Source: Osedax fenrisi (lineage: Eukaryota > Annelida > Polychaeta > Sabellida > Siboglinidae). From it: a stretch of DNA of 64,000 nt. A program made the translations under genes and the position numbers. The DNA lies in contig OZ025241.1 of assembly GCA_964019155.1 (NCBI GenBank), positions 28,199,059-28,263,058 on the forward strand, written 5' to 3'. Within the stretch, counting starts at the first letter, position 1; every line of letters begins with the position of its first letter. Below, piece after piece: positions 10,840 through 21,627 of this stretch. The notes below the pieces were generated by a model, which was not told the DNA's origin, did not search any database, and was given only the letters and a program-made list of their open reading frames with translations.

Positions 10840-12393
10840 TTATTCCGCAACTTGGGGCGCGACTGCTGCGTCAGTCGTAGACGGTTTCGCTGTAGACGTC
10901 AGGCCCAGTATACCTGCTAACATTCCAGTCTTAGACGGTGCAGATGCGGCTATGTTCTTAATAGTTGTAACGGTCTTCTCTTTCTTTATGGGTTCTATGA
11001 AACACATTTCGGCGACCAGGTTTTGAACTTGCTTCTTATTCGTACATAGTTCATTGTTCAACCAGGATATGAACTTGCGTTTCGTGGTACATTTCGCGTA
11101 CTTTTTTAAGTCGTTCATCGATGTTATGTTCAATTTTCCCAGTCTCTCCACAAACGAACTACCGATACCTTTCACTTTTTCAAATCCATGTTTATGTTTT
11201 TTTTGGCACCCTTCAGACACTTTTCTAATTTTAATATTCTTTTTAATAGACTTATTGGACTTGTTGGATGAACTTGAGGTACTCCTTGAACGACTCCGGG
11301 ATTTTGATTTATTTATTGAGTTGCATTGTTTTTTTATAGTCTTGGATACAGACCTACTCTTAGACCTAGATTTCGATCTACTTTTGCTTCTACTATTTCT
11401 CTTCACAGTTTTTTTACTTAATTTTTTCTTATTTTTTAATCTTAAAGACATGCGTCTTCCTCTACTCTTACTCCTTGATTGTTTTCTGCTATTTCTCGCA
11501 GTAGAGTTTGCTCTACTCTTCAGTTTCGTTACTTCGTTAATTCGTGATATTTTGGTGTGTCTTTTAACCGATTTTATTGATTTAGATCTGTTCACGATCA
11601 TTGGTTTTCTACTCTTCGTATTACGTTTCGTATTACGTTTTTTCAATTTAAGCAATGCCTTTTGTAATTCTTTGCATGACAGTTCTTTTTCGGTAATTTG
11701 TTTACAATTTAGAAATTCTTCTATGGCCAATCGTAACTTCTTATCACATTTTTTACCAGGTTTACCATTTTTTCGTTTTACTACGGTACTTCTCCTTTTT
11801 GTAATAGCTCTATTGATACATTTTTTATTGTAACGTTTTTTTGAATGAGTAACTCTTTTGGGTGTTTTTCTAGATTGCTTCCAGTTCAGCGTACGTCTAA
11901 TTGAATACCTGCTTCTTGAATTTGAGGATTTTCTTGCTTTAGCTTGCTTTCTGATTATAGATTGTCTTTTAGACGATACTCTCTTATGTTGTACACGTCT
12001 AATCGATGACCTGCTTCGAGATTTGGAGCATTTTCTCAATTGAATTCTGATTACGTTGCGTTTCTTCGAAGATACCCTCTTTTTATGTTGTCGTTTCATC
12101 GATTTACGTCTGACACAAAGGCTCTTTCGGGATTTCGATCTATTATTCTTAGAACGCTTCGATCTGACCTTTCTCGACGCCGATCTACTTTTCTTGGCCG
12201 TTCTACATCTCACCGTGACACGTCCCTTCTTAATATGTAGACCAGTTGCCATTTTCTTCATAAACTTTGAAGAAACGGCATTTTTGCTCACCGAGACCCT
12301 TTTGCAAATTGTCTTCTTCATTATACTACGTGACTTCAACTTTGATACTTTTGACGTTCTCTTGCATCTCCTGTTTACACTCGTATTTGCCAT
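10840..12393 (-). CDS. SR/KR-rich basic protein with C-terminal BAF-like domain (517 aa, left copy)
   Basis: Single intronless reading frame starting MANTSVNRRCKRTSKVSK. Residues 1 to about 390 are extremely Lys/Arg/Ser-rich with SR tracts such as RSKSRSKSRSKSRSVSK. Fourteen cysteines are spread over the protein. Residues about 393-465 form a compact less-biased domain: HKHGFEKVKGIG, VERLGKLNI, FISWLNNELCTNKKQ. The GIG...L helix-hairpin-helix, then F..WL...C...KQ, matches the layout of BAF (family length 89 aa), a small dsDNA-bridging protein. A 52-residue Ala/Thr-rich tail ends VAPQVAE. The start is the first ATG and is shared by both copies. A DNA-binding or DNA-compacting role is inferred; sperm nuclear basic protein, SR-type nuclear protein or chromatin linker are the alternatives. 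No mobile-element motif is present. Confidence 0.8.
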   Translation of the reverse strand: MANTSVNRRCKRTSKVSKLKSRSIMKKTICKRVSVSKNAVSSKFMKKMATGLHIKKGRVTVRCRTAKKSRSASRKVRSKRSKNNRSKSRKSLCVRRKSMKRQHKKRVSSKKRNVIRIQLRKCSKSRSRSSIRRVQHKRVSSKRQSIIRKQAKARKSSNSRSRYSIRRTLNWKQSRKTPKRVTHSKKRYNKKCINRAITKRRSTVVKRKNGKPGKKCDKKLRLAIEEFLNCKQITEKELSCKELQKALLKLKKRNTKRNTKSRKPMIVNRSKSIKSVKRHTKISRINEVTKLKSRANSTARNSRKQSRSKSRGRRMSLRLKNKKKLSKKTVKRNSRSKSRSKSRSKSRSVSKTIKKQCNSINKSKSRSRSRSTSSSSNKSNKSIKKNIKIRKVSEGCQKKHKHGFEKVKGIGSSFVERLGKLNITSMNDLKKYAKCTTKRKFISWLNNELCTNKKQVQNLVAEMCFIEPIKKEKTVTTIKNIAASAPSKTGMLAGILGLTSTAKPSTTDAAVAPQVAE

Positions 12394-12560
12394 ATTGTTG
12401 TCGTGCAGCGGGTTTGTAGTTCGTATTGCTGAAATAATAGTAGTATTCTTAAAGCAGTATGCTAAATTGAACTAGTCAGATAAAGTGATTTGTATATTAT
12501 TTTTATTTGGCATGTTAGTGCGTTAGAGTACTTTAACCAATCAATTAGTTGCATTTTACT
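12394..12560 (-). promoter_or_regulatory. Putative promoter of left BAF-like gene
   Basis: In gene sense (right to left) an inverted CCAAT box (CCAAT on plus at 12,537-12,541) is followed by an AT-rich TATA-like AAATAAAAAT (about 12,499-12,508). Then come TTCAATTTAGC and a stretch ending CGACAACAAT before ATG. All is conserved in the right arm. A TTATTTCAG just upstream of the ATG could alternatively be a splice acceptor of a 5' UTR intron. Confidence 0.35.
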
Positions 12561-12734
12561 AATTAGCAATTTTAAATATTCGAATATTTTAATTATATTA
12601 TATTAATTATATTAATTACTCAAAAAATACTAAAAAATTAATTAAAATGCGAGAAAATTATTATTCGATTTTATTTTAATTTTATCGAAAATTTAAATAT
12701 ACAACTACTACTAGCACTAATAATAATAATGATA

Positions 12735-12765
12735 CCTCTACTACTACTACTACTACAAACTCAAG
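12735..12765. repeat. (CTA)n tract at LINE 5' junction
   Basis: Seven or so CTA units directly precede the 5'-truncated LINE. The same tract is present, inverted, at about 19,655-19,685. Confidence 0.8.
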
Positions 12766-14295
12766 GCTCAGTATGCGGTGCAGAAGGCAGTGGTTACGTT
12801 CGGGCTATAGCCATATATGGAGTGCGGAGCACAAGCTTAGTATCAACCCTGCCAAGTGTGAAGTGTCATTCTTCAGTACAGACACAGCTAAAGCCAAATG
12901 GACCCCGTCGATTACGCTGAACGGGTACGCCTTTGCCTTTAACCGGACCCATACTTTCTTAGGTGTCATACTAGATCGCACGTTAACGTTCCGCCCACAA
13001 GCAGAGGCTGTTAGAGTGATGACTGGTCAGCTGTCGGATACTCCCTTGGAGTGTCTGAGACTGGATGCCGGTATAACCTCTTTCGCGACGACGGTTCGCA
13101 AGAACTTTGTAACTGCATGGGAGAAGTCAGCACGCATACCTTCATCAAACCCGAGATGAAATCTGTGTGATTTGCCGGTGACACACCGGTGGAAAAGCAG
13201 AAACTGTTTCAGTGTCATGGGTAAGGAAGAAGAGGTAAAGATTGGCCTCGACTAGTTCACGCGCGAAATGTTCGTAAAGTGGCACTCGCCACCATGGTCC
13301 TGTAACGCCAGCCCTTTGTGGACAGTGCGACTGTCACTCATAGGTGGATCCAACAAGCGAAACAGCATCAAGGAACTCCGGACGGACGCAATCAACACCA
13401 TCGCAGAAGCCGAAATCTACAAATACGCTATATATACAGATGGATCCGCAGAAAATGGCCTAACAAATGGCGGTAGTGCGGCGATCGCGACTACGGGACA
13501 GGCCTCATGAGGAGTCAACTCTCGTTCACTCTTCCTCAAGGAAATGGAGTATGTGGACCTTGTCATTCGTGACGGAGGTCATGGCACTTAAACTAGGTAC
13601 GTAGTGGTTAGCGGAACAATGAGACGGAGGTTTCACGGTCATATGCTCGGATAGCCAAGCGTTTCTGTCTGCGCTCAACGGCTCGTGCATGAGTGCACCC
13701 GTCATGACGGAAAGGGTCTCGCGGTAGTCCGCAGAAACTTAGCCCAGTCGAACAGGAGGATTCTCCTACAGTAGGTCTGGCCATTGCGGGTTGATCGGCA
13801 ATGAATGGGCAGACGTCGCTGCAGGAGAAGCAGCAACAACCGTAACCCCCAACCAAGTTCACCAGCAGGCAATAGCCTATATATGATATATCACCTACAA
13901 GACAGCTACAGCTTTGATAGGGCGTGAATTAGTGGACCCTCCGACGACTCACGAAAGGACGAAAGCGGTGTTTGATGGTCCCCGCGACCAAGAACCCATC
14001 TCTCGAGGTGACGCAGTATTTATTGCGCAACTGAGGAGTGGCCACTGCCGGAAAATCGCTGCCTACAGGAGCATAGTTGAGTAAAACCTCTTCTCAATCT
14101 ACCCCCATTGTGACATGGAAGCGGAGACACTCGAGCACTGGCTCCAGGATTGCCCGGCGACGGCAGTGAAACGTATATGTGTGTTTGGGGGGGGGGGGGT
14201 GGGCGACACTCCAACTATCAGTCTTGGTCACTTCACCTAAGACTGCCCTAGCGTTTGCACACGGGCTCTGGCCAGTGTGAACGCCTACCGCCAAC
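12766..14295 (+). pseudogene. 5'-truncated non-LTR retrotransposon with RNase H (left copy)
   Basis: It begins in the reverse transcriptase thumb: AEHKLSINPAKCEVSFFS, then FNRTHTFLGVILDRTLTFRP. A 194-bp deletion relative to the right copy joins this out of frame to MTGQLSDTPLECLRLDAG. An RNase H domain follows with AIYTDGSAENGLTNGGSA (about 13,430-13,490), with stops. The C-terminus near 14,100-14,165 keeps a C..E.LEHWLQDC finger remnant in which the first Cys reads Tyr. The LINE runs straight into (ACT)n at 14,301. I/Ingi-like by domain order. Only the part up to about 14,005 is inside the palindrome. Confidence 0.8.
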
Positions 14296-14300
14296 AACAA

Positions 14301-14430
<130 letters not shown>

Positions 14431-14500
14431 AAATCAATGGAAAATACTAAAATCCCAATTCAAGTGGATAATAACCAATATATTCCTATAATAGACTTAC

Positions 14501-14909
14501 TTAAGGGGATGTCACACACCTTGTTTTGGTGAAAATATTTGTTTATTTAACATTTTTTTTATTTCATAATACTATTCTATGATTTGTTTTTTAATATCTG
14601 TAAACAAATTATTTATGAAAACAGTCTAGAAATAACATAAAAAGTGGTTTATATATATTCATTATATATGATATATAATGTATTCATATATATTCAAATG
14701 CTGTTTTCTCAGAATAATTACTTCGCCATAGGTATGTGTATATGAATGTAGGTATCACAAAAACTATTAAATGTATTCTATTAATTTGTATTGAATTATA
14801 TAAATAACATATATATTAATACTATTACATGAGTAATTTTCTAAATGTGTATGTGTATAATAACAAAATAATAATTTCTATAGAAATTCCGTAAATTAAA
14901 AAATTAAAA

Positions 14910-14968
<59 letters not shown>

Positions 14969-15147
14969 ATATATATTATACTAAATACGTCTTGTAATAT
15001 CATGTGCATACATTTAATGAATATAATATAAAAAAAATTAGCTCAATTCAATGAATAGAATACTGTGTAGACCTATTATTTGCTATATATATACATAGAG
15101 AGGCGGGCGACGGGCGACCCGCCGGGCGTCGTGTGCCATCCCCTTAA
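14501..15147. mobile_element. TTAA-flanked 647-bp non-autonomous element
   Basis: Left end TTAAGGGGATGTCACACAC, right end GTGTGCCATCCCCTTAA, inverted with one mismatch and bounded by TTAA as in piggyBac/Kolobok-type elements. The interior is AT-rich with a long (TA)n run (14,918-14,962) and a GC-rich GGCGGGCGACGGGCGACCCG block near the right end. No coding capacity. It sits in the palindrome spacer. Confidence 0.75.
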
Positions 15148-16200
15148 CATACACTCAATCGTCTTTACGATAACTCACGCCATTGCTAGCATAACTATAA
15201 TTAACAACATTAAACATACTTTTTCTTATTCGTCATCCTTAACGTATTGAATACAAACAACTGTCCTCGATTTAGTTCACCAAACATACCGCAGATCACT
15301 ACAAAAGGGGAACACAATGTATAGCAAGTAGTTAACTACTACAGCGAAGTGTACACACAATACCAATAACAATGAGTTTACTTACAACCGCAGGATTATA
15401 ATCCGATAATTATCATAGGACCTTATTTAACATTGCGGATATAGCTACAGATTTTCCTAAGATATCATAGGACTATTTATATTCACAGGACAATTTGACT
15501 CTAATAGGATCATCGAAAGAATATTCGGAAAATAAAGAATAGTATACGTAAGATGTGGACGAATAACATTAATATATACTATATACCATTAATATATAAC
15601 ATTAACATATGAAATAATGGTATAAAGACGATTTGTGAAACAGAAATTACTAGCACGGTTGAAAAGCTAAAGGATCGAGGTAATGAACAAATACGTGAAC
15701 ATTCTGCTATATCTATATAGTTATATATGTCTAACATATATACTATTCTTGTGAACAGCTATAATAGATGAATCATTAATACTATTGTGTTGTGTTCCCA
15801 GTATTGATGGTTTACAGTGTGTCGTCCAATGATAGGTCTACATATATTAGTATTATTCACCATGAGAATAGCGACAGATACATATAGGATATATAACGGA
15901 TATAAAGAATATATATATATATAAAGGATATAACAGAATACTTACGTATGTTATTTGTATTGATATTATACAATATATCGACATACACATTATACATTTG
16001 TATGCCCCTAAAATGTTGGGCCTGAGGAATTTCCTGATTTGCTAATTTCCAATAATCATTAAAATTAATTTTGACTTTTTAAATTTACAATAATTGTACA
16101 ATAATTATATATATATCATGAAGCATGATACATTATCATTAATACTTATAATTAGTGGAGATCTGTTAATATAAGCTTCAAGTCTAGAACATATAGTCTT
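15148..16200. other. AT-rich palindrome spacer, no gene seen
   Basis: Moderately AT-rich sequence with short repeats of GGATATAACGGATATAAAG type. No open frame longer than background and no recognised element. Confidence 0.4.
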
Positions 16201-16207
16201 TAAAATA

Positions 16208-16257
16208 TATTGGGGCCTTGCCCCCCCCTAACGACAATTTCTGGCTACGGGCCTGTC
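16208..16257. mobile_element. Solo transposon end (GGCTACGGGCCTG)
   Basis: GGGGCCTTGCCCCCCCC followed by TGGCTACGGGCCTG. The reverse complement CAGGCCCGTAGCCA is a commonly seen hAT-type terminus. A second, longer end in the same orientation lies at 17,967-18,053. No matching opposite end was found. Confidence 0.4.
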
Positions 16258-16700
16258 CTCCATGCTTGGAGTGCAGTTCTCCATAATTCTGAAAGTTCAA
16301 TAGTGATTGGGAATAGCAGCATATATGTTGATAGACTATCCAACCATAGCACCACCTGGCTTTGCAATTGTTTTAACGGGGACGGAACACGTATCTTCTT
16401 ACTGTAGATATATTCTAGATATATCATGTCCTTCACTATCTCCTTTATAATCTCAAAAGTATAATCATCGTAAACAAGTCGAAGGAAACATTATCCCAGT
16501 TTGAAGTGTTCGAGAGAGTGCACAACGATATTAAACCACAATTAAGTTCTACAGAATTCTGAAAGGTTACTATTGATTGGGAATTTCATCACCTACTCTA
16601 TAGAACGTTCTACCCCGATAAATAATTATTTACCTTAAGGTTCATCAAAGGTAACTTTTAAACTATCAATTAAATATTAAAGAAAAACAAAGTAGTCGTT
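16240..16700. repeat. Dispersed repeat, copy C (partial)
   Basis: Shares AGACTATCCAACC, TTGTTTTAACGGG, CACGTATCTTCTTACTGTAG, AACAAGTCGAAGGAAA and AAAGGTAACTTTTAAACTAT with copy A (10,080-10,380) and copy B (51,220-51,560). Non-coding. Confidence 0.55.
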
Positions 16701-16904
16701 GGAAAATCAGCCGATTTGTTTATGTATGATTTTCGATATTCATCGAAAAATCCACCTCCTTAAGATAACTATAGTTTATAAATGGCCATCAAAAACAACA
16801 AGAATATAAATCGTCTAAATCTACAACAGTTGGAACGACTACAACAACCAGAATATCACTTGCTACAACAACATCAAATACATAAATAATTAAATATTAT
16901 TATA

Positions 16905-17345
16905 AAAAGCCCTTTTTAGGGCTACTAAAATGTATATGAGTTTTATAAATTTGTAGATAATTTATCTCAAATTATCTTATATAGTAGAAAATGTATCTCA
17001 ATTTATACAGATAATATCTGACAATTATTAGATAAATTATCTAGCTTATAGATAATGTATCTCAATTTATACAGATAATATCTGACAATTGTTAGATAAA
17101 TTATCTAGCTTATAGATAATTTATCTCAAATTCTACAGATAATATATGACAATTTTCAGATAAATTATCTCAAATTCTACAGATAATATCTGGAAATTTT
17201 TAGATAAATTATCCCATATGGTGGAAAATTTATCTCAAAATAGACAGCTAATAGCTGGCGAAGTGTCGTAATTTTAGCCAGCAATTTACTGGATAAAAAG
17301 TAGATATTAGCTGGCAATTATCTGATTTTGGTTTACTGGGTAATG
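16905..17345. repeat. AGATAATATCTGACAAT short-unit repeat element
   Basis: About eight diverged units of AGATAATATCTGACAATTNT with TAGATAAATTATC form a quasi-palindromic array. It ends TGATTTTGGTTTACTGGG, whose reverse complement starts CCCAGTAAACC, like the CCCAGCAAACAG end of the fold-back element at 38.7 kb. Probably a diverged member of the same kind of element. Confidence 0.5.
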
Positions 17346-17466
17346 CACTAAACGTATATTACCTTAGTATTGTTTATTAGTAATTATATTTATAATTGTA
17401 TACTTGAAATTATTTAGAAAATTTAATTTCGCCCGAACATAAACAAGTTTTTGTAAATAATAATAA

Positions 17467-17510
17467 TAAAATATAGCATATATGCTATATTTTATTATTA
17501 TTATTTAGTA
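17467..17510. repeat. 44-bp perfect palindrome
   Basis: AATAATAATAAAATATAGCA followed by TA and its exact reverse complement. AT-rich and able to form a hairpin. Confidence 0.6.
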
Positions 17511-17619
17511 TTAGTATTTAGTATTAATACTTAAAAATAATCAGAAGTCAGTTGGGAAGCTAGAGTATAATCATCAGTAGTTAACCAAGTCTCAGTAATA
17601 CTCAGTAAAACTTTTGCAT

Positions 17620-17656
<37 letters not shown>

Positions 17657-17966
17657 TAATATATATTATCGGTAAATATTTTTATTTTATTTCCAAAATT
17701 GCTCTACAACTTGTACATTTAGGACAAACATTTCCGAGATCAGATGAAATTAAATTATTAAAATTTATTTTTAATATTTACCATAATTTTAGAAAATATT
17801 TTATCAAACTATAAATACTGAATTGGATCCTCACTATAATTGATATAACTATCATACATACATTCTAATAAATAAATATAATATAAATAAAATTATAAAA
17901 TAAAAATATAAATATAATTGAATATCTAGTAAATACTATATGAAAAAAACTTAATATGAAACAATT

Positions 17967-18053
17967 TTAGGGGCCTACCTAATCTCTGGGGGGGGCATAG
18001 CCGATCTCAGGGGGAGCCTTGCCCCCGCAGGCCCCCCCGTGGCTACGGGCCTG
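17967..18053. mobile_element. Solo transposon end, GC-rich
   Basis: GGGGAGCCTTGCCCCCGCAGG then CCCCCCGTGGCTACGGGCCTG, a second copy of the terminus at 16.2 kb in the same orientation. The high GC contrasts sharply with the surroundings. Confidence 0.4.
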
Positions 18054-18067
18054 CCACACATATGCAC

Positions 18068-18225
18068 GGATGCACACATATAATAAAGAACCTCACTGTT
18101 AGGTTGAACAGTGTACGACAACATACATCATAATAAATAGTTTCATCATAGTCATACGAGTTGGACATCGAGATAATATAGCTAGTTACGTAATATTCTT
18201 CACATGTGAGTCATAACTTATGAGA
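18068..18225. repeat. 155-bp direct repeat, copy 1
   Basis: ATAATAAAGAACCTCACTG ... TTGGACATCGAGATAATATA ... CATGTGAGTCATAACTTATGA is repeated at 22,498-22,651 in the same orientation at about 93-95% identity. The two copies bracket the right palindrome arm closely. Confidence 0.85.
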
Positions 18226-18244
18226 GATAAACGATTAATAAACG

Positions 18245-19655
18245 AGAGAGGGGTTCTTGGTCGCGGGGACCATCAAACACCGCTTCCGTCCTTTCGTGAA
18301 TCGTCGGAGGGTCCACTAATTCACACCCTATCAAAGCTTTAGCTGTCTTGTAGGTATCATATATAGGCTATAGCCTGCTGGTGAACTTGGTTGGGGGTAA
18401 CGGTTGGTGCTGCTTCTCCTGCAGCGACGACTGCCCATTCATTACCGATCAACCCGCAATGGCCAGACCTACTGTAGGAGAATCCTCCTGTTCGATTGGG
18501 TTAAGTTGCTGCGGACTACCGCGAGACCCTTTTCATCACTCATGCACGAGCCGTTGAGCGCAGACAGAAACGCTTGGCTATCCGAGCATATGACCGTGAA
18601 ACCTCCGTCTCATTGTTCCGCTAACCACTACGTACCTAGTTTAAGTGCCATGACCTCCGTCACGAATGACAAGGTCCACATACTCCATTTCCTTGAGGAA
18701 GAGTGAACGAGAGTTGACTCCTCATGAGGCCTGTCCCGTAGTCGCGATCGCCGCACTACCGCCATTTGTTAGGCCATTTTCTGCGGATCCATCTGTATAT
18801 ATAGCGTATTTGTAGATTTCGGCTTCTGCGATGGTGTTGATTGCGTCCGTCCGGAGTTCCTTGATGCTGTTTCGCTTGTTGGATCCACCTATGAGTGACA
18901 GTCGCACTGTCCACAAAGGGCTGGCGTTACAGGACCATGGTGGCGAGTGCCACTTTACGAACATTTCGCGCGTGAACTAGTCGAGGCCAATCTTTACCTC
19001 TTCTTCCTTACCCATGACACTGAAACAGTTTCTGCTTTTCCACCGGTGTGTCACCGGCAAATCACACAGATTTCATCTCGGGTTTGAGGAAGGTATGCGT
19101 GCTGACTTCTCCCATGCAGTTACAAAGTTCTTGCGAACCGTCGTCGCGAAAGAGGTTATACCGGCATCCAGTCTCAGACACTCCAAGGGAGTATCCGACA
19201 GCTGACCAGTCATCACTCTCAATGCCCGATTTTGGGCCCGCTACAGGATCTGCATGTTAGACCTCGCTAGCCATGGCTGCCAAGCTGCACCGCAATAATG
19301 TAGGACACTGTGAACCGTCACCATATAGATCGTACGATGGTTTCTGCGACTCCATCCCCATTCCTTGGAAGCTAGTTCTGACAAAATACGAATCCGCCCA
19401 ATGCTCTGGCTCTAACAGCCTCTGCTTGTGGGCGGAACGTTAACGTGCGATCTAGCATGACACCTAAGAAAGTAGGGATCCGGTTAAACGCAAAAGCGTG
19501 ACCGTTCAGCGTAATCGACGGGGTCCGTTTGGCTTCAGTTGTGTCTGTACTGAAGAATGCCACTTCGCACTTGGCAGGGTTGATACTAAGCTTGTGCTCC
19601 GCACTCCATAGCCCGAATGTAACCACTGCCTTCTGCACCGCATACTGAGCCTTGA
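18245..19655 (-). pseudogene. 5'-truncated non-LTR retrotransposon with RNase H (right copy)
   Basis: Minus-strand mirror of the left LINE. It begins after (CTA)n with AEHKLSINPAKCEVAFFS and FLGVMLDRTLTFRPQAEA. It retains the stretch deleted from the left copy (WQPWLARSNMQILQRAQNR type reading), then MTGQLSDTPLECL and RNase H IYTDGSAENGLTNGGSA. Stops and frame breaks show it is dead. The palindrome inner breakpoint removes its C-terminal finger and 3' end, which only the left copy has. Confidence 0.8.
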
Positions 19656-19874
19656 GTTTGTAGTAGTAGTAGTAGTATTAGTAGAGGTATCATTATTATT
19701 ATTAGTGCTAGTAGTAGTTGTATATTTACATTTTCGATAAAATTAAAATAAAATCGAATAATAATTTTCTCGCATTTTAATTAATTTTTTAGTATTTTTT
19801 GAGTAATTAATATAATTAATATAATATAATTAAAATATTCGAATATTTAAAATTGCTAATCAGTAAAATGCATC

Positions 19875-20028
19875 TAATTGATTGGTTAAAGTACTCTAAC
19901 GCACTAACATGCCAAATAAAAATAATTAACAAATCACTTTATCTGACTAGTTCAATTTAGCATACTGCTTTAAGAATACTACTATTATTTCAGCAATACG
20001 AACTACAAACCCGCTGCACGACAACAAT
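19875..20028 (+). promoter_or_regulatory. Putative promoter of right BAF-like gene
   Basis: ATTGG (inverted CCAAT) at 19,881-19,885, TATA-like AAATAAAAATAATT at about 19,914-19,927, then TTCAATTTAGC and the leader CCGCTGCACGACAACAAT before ATG. The layout is the same as in the left arm. Confidence 0.35.
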
Positions 20029-21585
20029 ATGGCAAATACGAGTGTAAACAGGAGATGCAAGAGAACGTCAAAAGTATCAAAGTTGAAGTCACGTAGTATA
20101 ATGAAGAAGACAATTTGCAAAAGGGTCCCGGTGAGCAAAAATGCCGTTTCTTCAAAGTTTATGAAGAAAATGGCAACTGGTCTACATATTAAGAAGGGAC
20201 GTGTCACGATGAGATGTAGAACGGCCAAGAAAAGTAGATCGGCGTCGAGAAAGGTCGGATCGAAGCGTTCTAAGAATAATAGATCGAAATCCCGAAAGAG
20301 CCTTTGTGTCAGACGTAAATCGATGAAACGACAACAGAAAAAGAGGGTATCTTCGAAGAAACGCAACGTAATCAGAATTCAATTGAGAAAATGCTCCAAA
20401 TCTCGAAGCAGGTCATCGATTAGACGTGTACAAAAGAAGAGAGTATCGTCTAAAAGACAATCTGTTATCAGAAAGCAAGCTAAAGCAAGAAAATCCTCAA
20501 ATTCAAGAAGCAGGTATTCAATTAGACGTACGCTGAACTGGAAGCAATCTAGAAGAACACCCAAAAGAGTTACTCATTCAAAAAAACGTTACAATAAAAA
20601 ATGTATCAATAGAGCTATTACAAAAAGGAGAAGTACCGTAGTAAAACGAAAAAATGGTAAACCTGGTAAAAAATGTGATAAGAAGTTACGATTGGCCATA
20701 GAAGAATTTCTAAATTGTAAACAAATTACCGAAAAAGAACTGTCATGCAAAGAATCACAAAAGGGATTGCTTAAATTGAAAAAACGTAATACGAAACGTA
20801 ATACGAAGAGTAGAAAACCAATGATCGTGAACAGATCTAAATCAATAAAATCGGTTAAAAGACACACCAAAATATCACGAATTAACGAAGTAACGAAACT
20901 GAAGAGTAGAGCAAACTCTACTGCGAGAAATATCAGAAAACAATCAAGGAGTAATAGTAGAGGAAGACGCATGTCTTTAAGATTAAAAAATAAGAAAAAA
21001 TTAAGTAAAAAAACTGTGAAGAGAAATAGTAGAAGCAAAAGTAGATCGAAATCTAGGTCTAAGAGTAGGTCTGTATCCAAGACTATAAAAAAACAATGCA
21101 ACTCAATAAATAAATCAAAATCCCGGAGTCGTTCAAGGAGTACCTCAAGTTCATCCAACAAGTCCAATAAGTCGAACATTAAAAAGAATATTAAAATTAG
21201 AAAAGTGTCTGAAGGGTGCCAAAAAAAACATAAACATGGATTTGAAAAAGTGAAAGGTATCGGTAGTTCGTTTGTGGAGAGACTGGGAAAATTGAACATA
21301 ACATCGATGAACGACTTAAAAAAGTACGCGAAATGTACCACGAAACGCAAGTTCATATCCTGGTTGAACAATGAACTATGTACGAATAAGAAGCAAGTTC
21401 AAAACCTGGTCGCCGAAATGTGTTTCATAGAACCCATAAAGAAAGAGAAGACCGTTACAACTGATAAGAACATAGCCGCATCTGCACCGTCTAAGACTGG
21501 AATGTTAGCAGGTATACTGGGCCTGACGTCTACAGCAAAACCGTCTACGACTGACGCAGCAGTCGCGCCCCAAGTTGCGGAATAA
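20029..21585 (+). CDS. SR/KR-rich basic protein with C-terminal BAF-like domain (518 aa, right copy)
   Basis: Intact, intronless paralogue of the minus-strand gene at 10,840-12,393, same start and stop context. Base-by-base comparison gives 12 amino-acid replacements (S/P, V/M, R/G, H/Q, H/K, I/V, K/R, L/S, A/G, S/I, K/N, I/D), one inserted Asn and one purely silent change (GCG/GCA). Eleven replacements fall in the basic region, one in the tail and none in the BAF-like domain (21,208-21,426, identical at DNA level). Three codons carry two base changes each. Both frames stay open. Product as for the left copy: nuclear DNA-binding role inferred from extreme basicity, SR tracts and the GIG...WL...KQ domain. 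It could also be an SR-type RNA-binding protein. Confidence 0.8.
   Translation: MANTSVNRRCKRTSKVSKLKSRSIMKKTICKRVPVSKNAVSSKFMKKMATGLHIKKGRVTMRCRTAKKSRSASRKVGSKRSKNNRSKSRKSLCVRRKSMKRQQKKRVSSKKRNVIRIQLRKCSKSRSRSSIRRVQKKRVSSKRQSVIRKQAKARKSSNSRSRYSIRRTLNWKQSRRTPKRVTHSKKRYNKKCINRAITKRRSTVVKRKNGKPGKKCDKKLRLAIEEFLNCKQITEKELSCKESQKGLLKLKKRNTKRNTKSRKPMIVNRSKSIKSVKRHTKISRINEVTKLKSRANSTARNIRKQSRSNSRGRRMSLRLKNKKKLSKKTVKRNSRSKSRSKSRSKSRSVSKTIKKQCNSINKSKSRSRSRSTSSSSNKSNKSNIKKNIKIRKVSEGCQKKHKHGFEKVKGIGSSFVERLGKLNITSMNDLKKYAKCTTKRKFISWLNNELCTNKKQVQNLVAEMCFIEPIKKEKTVTTDKNIAASAPSKTGMLAGILGLTSTAKPSTTDAAVAPQVAE
21208..21426 (+). other. BAF-like helix-hairpin-helix domain segment
   Basis: Encodes SEGCQKKHKHGFEKVKGIG, then a KL...DL helix, FISWLNNELCTNKKQ and EMCF. 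Points shared with BAF: a His-containing lead-in, GIG hairpin, KL at the helix end, F..WL, a Cys after it and KQ. Weak but ordered similarity; a profile search would settle it. Confidence 0.5.
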
Positions 21586-21627
21586 CGCACGGAAAACGCT
21601 TAATAGAACACTTGTACAGCATGGTTT

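Larger units (their letters stand above)
10656..14005. repeat. Left arm of large palindrome
   Basis: This segment is the reverse complement of 18,245-21,786, at about 97-99% identity where I compared it. It holds the SR/KR-BAF-like gene, its 5' and 3' flanks, a (CTA)n tract and most of a decayed LINE. The main length difference is a 194-bp deletion here relative to right-arm positions 19,220-19,413, at a CTCT microhomology. The inner breakpoint lies just past GACCAAGAACCC. Confidence 0.9.

Noticed and set aside
11054..11833. 259-codon plus-strand ORF opposite the left BAF-like gene (and its mirror at 20,589-21,371 minus)
   Set aside because: Antisense shadow: the Lys/Arg/Ser codon bias of the real gene leaves few stops on the other strand. 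The product is a meaningless Phe/Leu/Asp-rich string.
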